Assembly (NCBI GenBank): GCA_900471525.1
Contig: UCEZ01000063.1
Coordinates: 1-64,000, forward strand
Source of the DNA: Hyphomicrobiales bacterium
Lineage (GTDB): Bacteria > Pseudomonadota > Alphaproteobacteria > Rhizobiales > Rhizobiaceae
Direction: 5' to 3'
DNA length: 64,000 nucleotides
Positions 35,065-41,972 of this stretch are shown piece by piece. Position 1 is the first letter of the stretch; every line of letters starts with the position of its first letter. The position numbers were made by a program, and so were the translations under genes. Below the pieces are notes generated by a model that was given only the letters and a program-made list of their open reading frames with translations, searched no databases and was not told the DNA's origin.

Positions 35065-35157
35065 TTGGTCCATCTGGTGCGGTAAAGGTGATGGTCGCCA
35101 CCAAGGCTGTCGACTTCCGCAAAGGCGCGGAAGGATTGGCGGCAATATGCTCGATGA
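35061..35157 (+). pseudogene. IS66 TnpB fragment of second element
   Basis: A GTG overlapping the tnpA stop opens a frame reading MIGPSGAVKVMVATKAVDFRKGAEGLAA, the standard start of IS66 TnpB. It ends within a few codons near 35157, whereas a full TnpB has about 115 residues. Confidence 0.7.
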
Positions 35158-35293
35158 CTGCAGGTCCACTAAAGTAGTCGAGGGCCTCGCGCGAAGCTCA
35201 GCATTGAGGTCGCCAGTCACAGGTTGTCTCCGCGATAGTCGTTAAGCGATAATGGCTTCTCTTAGAGGAATAAGACGGATGCCGCGAACCTAT

Positions 35294-36022
35294 TTACGCC
35301 CCATGCACGCTTTTGAGAAAGTTCGCTGTCTCCGGCTGGTTCGGCGACCCAAAAATCTGCTCCGGACTGCCAATTTCGTGGATCTTCCCTTGGTGAAAGT
35401 ATGCGACCCTATCCGAAACTTCGCGCGCGAAACGCATCTCGTGGGTTACGACAATCATTGTCATGCCTTCCTTGGACAGCATCCTCATCGTGTCCAAGAC
35501 CTCGCCCACTAACTGTGGATCAAGCGCTGATGTCACCTCGTCGAAGAGCATGTAGTCAGGCGACATCGCCAGCGCGCGGGCAATTGCCATGCGCTGCTGT
35601 TGGCCACCAGATAGCCTTGACGGAAAGACCTTCAACTTCTCGCCGAGACCAACGTGTTTCAGGTGGCGCACCGCGATCTGCTCGGCCTCCTGCCGGTTCT
35701 TCTTCAGAACCTTGCGGGGCGCAAGCATCACATTCTCCAGGACAGTCAGGTGCGGAAACGCGTTCCACTGCTGGAAGACGATCCCGATTCGTTTCCGCAG
35801 ATGGTTCAGATCCGTCGATTTGGCATGGACGTCGATCCCGTCGACAACGATCCGGCCGCTTTGAATGGGTTCCAAACCGTTGATACACATCAACATCGTC
35901 GACTTGCCAGAACCGGAACCACCGATCATCGAGAGCACTTCACCCTTTTTTACGGTCAGGTTGATACCCTTGAGGACTTCAAGCTTACCAAACGACTTTC
36001 TTACATCACTGACTTCGATCAT
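35294..36022 (-). CDS. Polar amino-acid ABC transporter ATPase (GlnQ/HisP type)
   Basis: The roughly 242-residue ATPase has Walker A GGSGSGKST, the PAAT-type Q-loop FQQWNAFPHLTVLENV, signature LSGGQQQRMAIARALA, Walker B YMLFDEVTSALDPQLVGEVLD and switch VTHEM. The DEVTSALDP wording is characteristic of amino-acid ATPases. The ATG at 36022 overlaps the permease stop as ATGA; an upstream in-frame Met is less likely. It completes a four-gene importer transcribed leftward from 38210. Confidence 0.92.
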   Translation of the reverse strand: MIEVSDVRKSFGKLEVLKGINLTVKKGEVLSMIGGSGSGKSTMLMCINGLEPIQSGRIVVDGIDVHAKSTDLNHLRKRIGIVFQQWNAFPHLTVLENVMLAPRKVLKKNRQEAEQIAVRHLKHVGLGEKLKVFPSRLSGGQQQRMAIARALAMSPDYMLFDEVTSALDPQLVGEVLDTMRMLSKEGMTMIVVTHEMRFAREVSDRVAYFHQGKIHEIGSPEQIFGSPNQPETANFLKSVHGA

Positions 36023-36669
36023 TGCGTGTTCCACTTTTTCTCAAGACGCATTCCCGCGCGTGCGATCGGATAGCTGATCACAAAGTAGATCAAGCCAGCA
36101 ATTGCCAGAACCAAAAGAGGTTCTTGCGTCCGCGTAATAATTGACTGCGATGTCTTCAGGAGCTCGGCGACGCCAATCCAGAGAACAAGCGCGGTATCCT
36201 TCATCACACCAAGAGTGAGACCGATCCAAGTCGGCAGCATAACCCTCATCCCCATGGGCAGGACAATTGAGGTGATATCTTGCCACCAGCTCATTCCAAG
36301 GGAACGTGCTGCGCGCCTTGTCGTCAGCGGAACCGCTAAAACACCGCTGCGCACAACTTCCGCGCAATAGGCGGCTGTGTACAGCGCAAGCGCAACGCAC
36401 GCGACGGTGAAAACCGGAAGGCGAAGGCCGACTATCGAATTGAAAGAGTTCACCAGAACAAGCTGGATCAGGAGCGGAACAGAGCGGAAGATATCGAGCA
36501 CAAATCCGATCATCGCCGACACCCACCACCGACTGCTCGGACGTACCACCCCAAGTATAAGCCCGAGCAGAGTGCCGCCGAGAACAGCCCAGAACGTCAG
36601 CGACAGCGTCACTCCAGCGCCTTGCAGCATGAGCCAAACATCATTCCATCTCAGGGGACTAGCAAACAT
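36019..36669 (-). CDS. Polar amino-acid ABC permease (HisM/GlnP family), second
   Basis: The 216-residue protein has about five helices, with VTLSLTFWAVLGGTLLGLILGVVR near the N-terminus and the EAA loop VLAVPLTTRRAARSLGMSWWQDITSIVLP near residue 115. It pairs with the permease encoded just upstream (8-base gap) to form a heterodimeric channel for a polar amino acid. Confidence 0.9.
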   Translation of the reverse strand: MFASPLRWNDVWLMLQGAGVTLSLTFWAVLGGTLLGLILGVVRPSSRWWVSAMIGFVLDIFRSVPLLIQLVLVNSFNSIVGLRLPVFTVACVALALYTAAYCAEVVRSGVLAVPLTTRRAARSLGMSWWQDITSIVLPMGMRVMLPTWIGLTLGVMKDTALVLWIGVAELLKTSQSIITRTQEPLLVLAIAGLIYFVISYPIARAGMRLEKKWNTQ

Positions 36670-36677
36670 GTTTCGCC

Positions 36678-37343
36678 TCAGTATCTAAACAGGCGCCACG
36701 CCAGAATCCGGGCCGCCACGGTAACAACCTTGGCAATCAGGAAATAGAGGCAGGCGGCAACAAGGAAGTACTCGAACGTTCGGAATGTGCGCACGTTGAG
36801 CTGCTGAACAACCCCCGTGAGGTCGGTGGTCAGGCCGACAACGACACCGAGTGACGTCATTAGGATTGACCACACCATCTGGTTTGTCATGGCATGGAAG
36901 ACAAGCCGAAACATCTGCGGCAGAATGATGTAGCCCATGGTCTGGAAAGCGCTCATCCCAAGCGACCGCGAGGCTCTAAATTGCGTTTCCGGGACCCCAG
37001 CGAACCCGCCACGAAATGTCTCGGCAAGGTATCCAGCGTTGTTGAAGGCAATTCCGGCGAGCAATGCGTAGAAGGAATCCACCCTTACGCCAAGCGTGCC
37101 AAGCCCAAAATAGACCATGTAAATTTGAAGCAGCGCTGGGGTATTTCGGGCAATCTCAACCCAGCCGGTCGAAAGTGATCGAACAATCCCATTCGCCGAC
37201 CGGCGACCGAGCGCAATAGCCACCCCGACCACAATACCGATCGCCATGGCGATCAGCGCAATCTGCATCGTGACCACCGCTCCCCACAACATCTCGGGTA
37301 ATGCCTGAAGAACTGGCCGCCACTGAAACGAATATTTGAACAT
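36678..37343 (-). CDS. Polar amino-acid ABC permease (HisQ/GlnP family), first
   Basis: The roughly 221-residue protein starts MFKYSFQWRPVLQALPEML and has the PAAT permease features: a helix with VTMQIALIAMAIGIVVGVAIALGRR, NTPALLQIYMVYFGL and the EAA loop GVPETQFRASRSLGMSAFQTMGYIILPQ. GGGGAGATGA lies before the ATG at 37343; a longer form has no ribosome site. It follows the binding-protein gene by about 50 bases. Confidence 0.9.
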   Translation of the reverse strand: MFKYSFQWRPVLQALPEMLWGAVVTMQIALIAMAIGIVVGVAIALGRRSANGIVRSLSTGWVEIARNTPALLQIYMVYFGLGTLGVRVDSFYALLAGIAFNNAGYLAETFRGGFAGVPETQFRASRSLGMSAFQTMGYIILPQMFRLVFHAMTNQMVWSILMTSLGVVVGLTTDLTGVVQQLNVRTFRTFEYFLVAACLYFLIAKVVTVAARILAWRLFRY

Positions 37344-37394
37344 TTCATCTCCCCGGTGAACAATGGGCGGCGTTTCAAGCGCCACCCATCATCC

Positions 37395-38210
37395 CTAGCG
37401 ATAAACGCCGTCAATCGTCAGCTTCGGCGCCGGCCCCATCTCCGTACCAAGCCACTTCTTGTAGAGTTCCCCATAACGGCCGGTCCGGACCTGCTGGTTG
37501 ATGAATAGGTTGAGATAGTTGAGAAGCCCCTGATCCTCGCGCAGCGCAATAAGCGATACATAATCGAGATCGACCGGCGCATCGCCCACAACCTTGAAGT
37601 CTGGATACTTTCCGGAACGGATCAGATCGCTGGCAACGGAAGATGTCGTCCAGGTTGCGTCAATCTGCTTCTGGCTTAGCGCCAAGAACACGTCGGCCTG
37701 CGTTTGGAATGCGCGGAAGCTACTTTCTTCACCCCATTCTTTTAGCAGCTTCTCAAGCAGAATTGTCTCGTAGGTGCCTGCAGGGCCGCCGACCGCATGC
37801 CCCTTTACATCCTCGGGCTTTGCGATGTTGGTGTCGGCCCGCGTTAGAACGATCGTCTTGAACACAAAATAGGGCACCGTGAACCCGATCGTCTTGGCGC
37901 GTTCGAGTGTGTCGGATGTCGACGCCACGCCAACGTCGGCGCGTCCCGAAACCAGAGCCGGAATGCGATCGGGAAACGGCGTTTCCACGAACTCCGGCTC
38001 AACACCCAATGCCTTAGCGAGATCGTTGCAGTAGTCAACGTCAAAGCCCTGGGGCTCATTGTTGGCGTCACGCGAGCCCATGGGTGGAAAATCCAGCACC
38101 ACGGCGCAGCGAAGTTTTCCAGATGAAATGATGTCGTCCAGCTTGTCGGCGTATGCCGGTACTGTCGTCACAAGCATGGCCAGCGCAGTAAGAAGCGATG
38201 ATATTCTCAT
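37395..38210 (-). CDS. Polar amino-acid ABC substrate-binding protein
   Basis: The 271-residue protein has a signal peptide (SSLLTALAMLVTTVPAYA) and a family-3 solute-binding fold: SGKLRCAVVLDFPPMGSRDANNEPQGFDVDYCNDLAKAL, then GRADVGVASTSDTLERAKTIGFTVPYF. AAGGGG lies before the ATG at 38210. It captures an amino acid in the periplasm. Its promoter region holds the seventh IclR1-type palindrome and lies opposite ridA and dadA-like genes, so a D-amino acid or a related compound is a reasonable ligand. Confidence 0.9.
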   Translation of the reverse strand: MRISSLLTALAMLVTTVPAYADKLDDIISSGKLRCAVVLDFPPMGSRDANNEPQGFDVDYCNDLAKALGVEPEFVETPFPDRIPALVSGRADVGVASTSDTLERAKTIGFTVPYFVFKTIVLTRADTNIAKPEDVKGHAVGGPAGTYETILLEKLLKEWGEESSFRAFQTQADVFLALSQKQIDATWTTSSVASDLIRSGKYPDFKVVGDAPVDLDYVSLIALREDQGLLNYLNLFINQQVRTGRYGELYKKWLGTEMGPAPKLTIDGVYR

Positions 38211-38304
38211 GTCGATCCCCTTTTGTTCAGAAGCGTTGTTGCTTCTTTGATGTTTACAGCCCCATGATTTTTGACAGATCGATGGCATCTGCAACGCTTG
38301 CGGA

Positions 38305-38319
38305 TTTCGTCTGGCGAAA
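38305..38319. promoter_or_regulatory. IclR1 operator candidate, site 7
   Basis: TTTCGTC-T-GGCGAAA lies in the 305-base divergent region between the amino-acid binding protein and ridA genes. A weaker match (TTTCGCG-G-GATGAAA) is at 38394-38408. Confidence 0.6.
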
Positions 38320-38373
38320 TCCGTGCCTTTTTTATCGCCTAGCGCAGTGCCCGGCCTCGGCGTTGCAGATCCG

Positions 38374-38388
38374 GTGCAGAATCTGCAC
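38374..38388. promoter_or_regulatory. Second palindrome GTGCAGA-A-TCTGCAC in ridA promoter region
   Basis: A perfect 15-bp 7-1-7 palindrome of different sequence lies between the IclR-type site and ridA. It may bind another regulator, for example an Lrp- or GntR-type protein; no matching regulator gene is seen in the window. Confidence 0.4.
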
Positions 38389-38515
38389 GTAAATTTCGCG
38401 GGATGAAAAACCCAGGCGTTTTCGCGCGCGGGGGAAGTCTTTAGTGTCCGCCTGTCAATTCGGGCTTTCACTATGGAGCTCGAGATTTATTGTGGGACAG
38501 CAGAAGGAGACGAGC

Positions 38516-38899
38516 ATGCGCCAAATCGTTAATACTGGTCTTCCCGAAGGCAAGTCCCCGGTCGAACTAGCCGGCATCGCAAACGGCACCCTCTACGTTT
38601 GCAGCATTCCAAGCCTCGCCGATGGATCGATTGAAGCCGGTGGCATCGAGGCTCAGACGGAACAGACTTTGAAAAATCTGAAGCAGTCGGTAGAAGCGGC
38701 TGGCGCGACCATGGACGACGTGATCCAGGTGCAGGTGTTCCTGACCGACCACAAGCATTTCCAAGGCATGAATTCGGTCTATGCGAAGTTTTTCAACGAG
38801 CCTTACCCTGTCAGAGCCACGTTTATTGCTGGCCTGATCGTTCCGGGCGCAGACATCGAAATCCTGGCCCAGGCCGATGTCAGCAAGCTTCGCCGCTGA
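38516..38899 (+). CDS. RidA-family protein (enamine/imine deaminase)
   Basis: The 127-residue protein has the RidA pattern: QTEQTLKNLKQSVEAAGATMDDVIQVQVFLTD, then PYPVRATFIAGLIVPGADIEILAQA with the conserved Arg and Glu. RidA proteins hydrolyse reactive enamine/imine intermediates to 2-keto acids. The ATG at 38516 follows AAGGAGAC. It precedes a D-amino-acid dehydrogenase gene by 60 bases, so it would clear the imino acids that enzyme produces. Confidence 0.88.
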   Translation: MRQIVNTGLPEGKSPVELAGIANGTLYVCSIPSLADGSIEAGGIEAQTEQTLKNLKQSVEAAGATMDDVIQVQVFLTDHKHFQGMNSVYAKFFNEPYPVRATFIAGLIVPGADIEILAQADVSKLRR

Positions 38900-38959
38900 G
38901 GAATTCGCAGCGCCCGTATGTTATGGACGCTGTTGGTTATTGAGGTGTTGGGACTAGAC

Positions 38960-40204
38960 ATGAAAACAATCGTCATTGGCGGTGGACTTGCAGGGGTCGC
39001 AACGGCCTATTACCTCGCGATCGCAGGAGAAAGCGTGACCGTTGTAGAGAAGGCCTCCGGTGTTGCGCTTGAGACGAGTTTTGCAAACGCAGGCCTTATT
39101 TGCCCCGGCCACTCCTACACATGGGCCTCCCCGCAGGCTCCTATCACATTGATCAAATCACTGTTCACGGATGGACAGGCCCTCAGGCTGAAGCCTACCC
39201 TTGATCCTGCGATGTATGCGTGGTGCTGGGAGTTCTTGAAGAACTGTACGAACGCCAAGGCCCATCTTTTTACATCGCGCAAGGCACGTCTTTCGAAATA
39301 CTCGCAGCGGAAACTACGGGAGTTGCGACAAACGGAGGATCTGAAATTCGAGGGCCGCTCCAAAGGCCTACTCTATCTGCACAGATCGCAAAAGGCACTC
39401 GATCTTGCCGCCGTGAACATGAAGGTCATGATCGACAACGGGGTAGATCTCCAGGTTCTCCCGATGAGCAAAGTGGTCGAGGTCGAACCCGCGCTCGGGC
39501 ACCTGCGCGACGAACTCGCTGGCGGCCTCTACTGCCCCACGGACGAAACGGGTGACGCTCACCTGTTCACCCGCGCTCTGTACGCGCGCTGCGTCGGACT
39601 TGGCGTGGACTTCAAGTTCAACACCGAGGTCATAGGATTTGAAACATCGGGGCGTGACGTCGCTTCTGTGTCAACCACGGCTGGTCACCTTGTGGCTGAT
39701 CGCTTCGTTATAGCAGCCGGAACGCTCTCACCTCAGCTCGCCAGGTCCCTCAGTTACAAGGTGCCGATCTACCCCGTTAAAGGCTATTCGGTGACGTTTC
39801 CGACCGATGATGGCCACTCTTCGCCAAAAGTCGGAGGGCTGGACGAGCACAATCTTATCGCTTGGGCCAAGTTCAACGACCGCCTTCGGTTCACGGGTAC
39901 TGCAGAATTTTGCGGTTACGATAAGTCACATCGACCAGAGGATTTCAACCATATCATCAAAGCGGCGCGCCAGCTGTTTCCAGATGGCGCCGACTTTTCG
40001 AAGCCCTCATACTGGGCTGGCCTGCGTCCGATGACGCCGTCTGGCACGCCAATTCTCGGACGCCGGCGCCATACCAACCTCTTTTTCAACACCGGACACG
40101 GTCACCTGGGCTGGACATGGTCCTGTGGCACCGCGACTTTGGTTACCGATGAAATGCTTGGCAGGAAGCCGGAACTGCGATTTGAAGATTTTCAACCGGC
40201 ATAG
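38960..40204 (+). CDS. D-amino-acid dehydrogenase-like FAD oxidoreductase (DadA family)
   Basis: The roughly 414-residue protein has an N-terminal FAD motif IVIGGGLAGVATAYYLA with VVEKA, followed by the DadA-type SFANAGLICPGHSYTWASP. The C-terminal region is GLRPMTPSGTPILGRRRHTNLFFNTGHGHLGWTWSCGTATLVTDEMLG. DadA oxidises D-amino acids at the inner membrane and passes electrons to the respiratory chain. The start is the ATG just before the FAD motif. With RidA upstream and amino-acid and peptide importers nearby, it is the oxidative step of the proposed D-amino-acid pathway. Confidence 0.87.
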   Translation: MKTIVIGGGLAGVATAYYLAIAGESVTVVEKASGVALETSFANAGLICPGHSYTWASPQAPITLIKSLFTDGQALRLKPTLDPAMYAWCWEFLKNCTNAKAHLFTSRKARLSKYSQRKLRELRQTEDLKFEGRSKGLLYLHRSQKALDLAAVNMKVMIDNGVDLQVLPMSKVVEVEPALGHLRDELAGGLYCPTDETGDAHLFTRALYARCVGLGVDFKFNTEVIGFETSGRDVASVSTTAGHLVADRFVIAAGTLSPQLARSLSYKVPIYPVKGYSVTFPTDDGHSSPKVGGLDEHNLIAWAKFNDRLRFTGTAEFCGYDKSHRPEDFNHIIKAARQLFPDGADFSKPSYWAGLRPMTPSGTPILGRRRHTNLFFNTGHGHLGWTWSCGTATLVTDEMLGRKPELRFEDFQPA

Positions 40205-40597
40205 TGCGCCGCCCACCGCCTTTTTGCTCCGGGCTGCGTCAATTCAGAGGAACTAACCGTTGACAGAATTACTGCGTCGGGATTATGTACCTCGCGTAAC
40301 CGGTTGCGCAACCGGTTCACTTGCCAAATTGGCGTAGTTAACTGTTCAGGGAGGCGGGGATTGGGCTGCCTTGAACCAAGAGCGAACCATCTATCCGTTG
40401 GCTTCTCGAAGAATCTCTGCTTACACCGGCCAACATGGCTGGAAATCAAGCCCAGAACCGGAGTTGCGTCAAAAAACCATCAGCGTTTTTCGCGCGGTTA
40501 CCAGCGCCTGAGCGATCTTGATCCATGAGCTTCGCGACATCTGAGGCTAGACTTCTGTCTGGAGATTGCCGCCACTTTCAGTTCATGGACGAATGCC
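40205..40597. other. Gene-free stretch with LacI-type palindrome
   Basis: This roughly 390-base stretch between dadA-like and metallo-beta-lactamase genes holds no convincing gene. The clear feature is a perfect 20-bp palindrome near its left end, listed separately. A rightward segment beyond it has codon-like stretches but stops and no recognisable family, perhaps a decayed gene. Confidence 0.5.
40298..40317. promoter_or_regulatory. Perfect 20-bp palindrome resembling a LacI-family operator
   Basis: Each half reads AACCGGTTGC towards the centre, giving a central GCGC step. LacI-family operators are even palindromes with a central CG. No LacI-family gene is present in the window, so the binder would be encoded elsewhere or lost. 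Confidence 0.5.
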
Positions 40598-41380
40598 TCA
40601 AGTATAAAAAGCAGGGGCAAGATTTAGGCTGTTGCGGAAGTCGGTGTCGTGCGTGCAGATGACGTTCGCATTGTAACGATCACGGAGACGGCGAAGGTTC
40701 ATGCGGCTTTCGATCAGGGCTTCTTTTGACCAGATAAGGGATGCAACTGGCAAACGCGGGATATCCGCGAGATCAGGGACATAGGCGGCATCGGCCGCCA
40801 GAATGTAGCTTGAAGTACGACCGGCGATCAAAAGTGACTGATGACCTTTCGTGTGGCCCGGCGTCGGGACGAGAATGAGGGTACCATCGCCGAAGATATC
40901 AAACTCTCCATCAATGAGACGGAGCCGCCCGGCAGGGACATCATATTCCGAGCGGACATAAGAGTTCTGCTGTGCGCCCGGCGGATTGAGCGCGAAACCC
41001 CACTCGTCTCTCTGCACCAGGAAAACGGCGTTTTCGAACAGGTTCATACCGCCGGCATGGTCGTAGTGGAGGTGTGAAAGTACCACCGTCTTCACATCCT
41101 TGATATCAACGCCGATTTTGCCGAGCTGAGAGCGAACATCATCATTTGGCCGCACGTAGATCTTCCAGTCCTGAGCGTGTGGTCCGAGATAGGATCTCAT
41201 GTCCCGAATGAGATCGAGATTGACGCCGGTATCGAAGGCGACGAAGCCGTTGGAATGCTCGATGAGATAGAAGAAGTAGGGTATTTCGCTGATGCCAGCG
41301 GGATCGGCAGATTGCGTGTCAAACACACAATTGCTGCAATATTCCGATCCGGCGTGAAACGCGTATAGTCGTTTAAACAT
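40598..41380 (-). CDS. Metallo-beta-lactamase-fold hydrolase, AHL-lactonase family
   Basis: The roughly 260-residue protein has the metal motif SHLHYDHAGG (near 108-117), then a later VPTPGHTKGHQSL with His and the AADAAYVPDL Asp. Its N-terminal layout (PYFFYLIEHSNGFVAFDTGVN) resembles N-acyl-homoserine lactonases such as AttM/AiiB. In a catabolic operon with hydantoinase subunits it more likely hydrolyses a lactone or cyclic amide intermediate, though quorum quenching is possible. The second Met is chosen because AGGAG lies at suitable spacing. It is the last gene of the hyuA-hyuB-coxG unit. Confidence 0.83.
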   Translation of the reverse strand: MFKRLYAFHAGSEYCSNCVFDTQSADPAGISEIPYFFYLIEHSNGFVAFDTGVNLDLIRDMRSYLGPHAQDWKIYVRPNDDVRSQLGKIGVDIKDVKTVVLSHLHYDHAGGMNLFENAVFLVQRDEWGFALNPPGAQQNSYVRSEYDVPAGRLRLIDGEFDIFGDGTLILVPTPGHTKGHQSLLIAGRTSSYILAADAAYVPDLADIPRLPVASLIWSKEALIESRMNLRRLRDRYNANVICTHDTDFRNSLNLAPAFYT

Positions 41381-41413
41381 CTCTCCCATCTCCTGCCGAA
41401 ATGTCGTCGATCA

Positions 41414-41860
41414 TCAGGCTGAGGCGGTGATCGTCGCTTCAAGCTTTCCAAAAAAATCCAATGCCAACTTACGCGCGGTTGAATCGATCAGACGTGCACC
41501 AAGCTGGGCCAGCTTGCCGCCAATCACGGTGTCGACATCATAGCTCAGTTTGGTCATCTCACCGTCCGCGGCCAGGACAATCGTCGCGCCGCCCTCGGCA
41601 AAACCTGCAATGCCGCCCTGCCCTTTGCCCGATATACGGCAAGAATAGGGTGGATCGAGATCCGACAGCTGAACGTCGCCCGTGAATTTCGCTTTGACCG
41701 GCCCGACCTTGACGGTCACAACGGCCGAGAAAGTCTCGGGCGAGTTCTGCGTTAACGCCTCGCAGCCCGGAATGCAGGCCTGCAAGACAAGTGGGTCCAT
41801 CAGAAAATCCCACGCCTTGTCGATGCTGCAAGGCAGAAGCTGTTCTCCAGACAATTTCAT
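41414..41860 (-). CDS. CoxG-like SRPBCC-domain protein
   Basis: The 148-residue protein matches the carbon-monoxide dehydrogenase subunit G family: MKLSGEQLLPCSIDKAWDFLMDPLVLQACIPGCEALT, then VTVKVGPVKAKFTGDVQLSD. CoxG-like proteins assist molybdenum hydroxylases, for instance by membrane anchoring. Its presence on the same locus as CoxS, CoxM, CoxL and XdhC supports a dedicated molybdenum hydroxylase. It is separated from hyuB by about 110 bases without a recognised gene. Confidence 0.87.
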   Translation of the reverse strand: MKLSGEQLLPCSIDKAWDFLMDPLVLQACIPGCEALTQNSPETFSAVVTVKVGPVKAKFTGDVQLSDLDPPYSCRISGKGQGGIAGFAEGGATIVLAADGEMTKLSYDVDTVIGGKLAQLGARLIDSTARKLALDFFGKLEATITASA

Positions 41861-41972
41861 TGAAACTTCCTCTTAAATTCTGATCCTGCTCGCGACGCCT
41901 TTAAAGGACGGCGTCGGGAACAGATCGGTTTGCTTCGGCCGACATTTGATCACTCAAACGATTGCATGCCGT

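Larger units (their letters stand above)
34633..35157 (+). mobile_element. Partial second IS66-family element (tnpA and start of tnpB)
   Basis: A rightward tnpA is followed by only about 32 codons of tnpB before similarity stops. The proteins differ from those of the adjacent IS66 copy, so it is a different element. The two face away from each other. The tnpC part and the right end are missing, consistent with deletion beside the amino-acid transporter genes. Confidence 0.7.

Noticed and set aside
37143-38471. Longer form of the amino-acid binding protein starting at 38471
   Set aside because: The extension covers the promoter region and palindromes; the signal peptide begins at the ATG at 38210 after a good ribosome site.
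40320-40560. Coding-like stretch in the 40.2-40.6 kb gap
   Set aside because: It has internal stops and no motif I recognise; a decayed gene is possible but unsupported.
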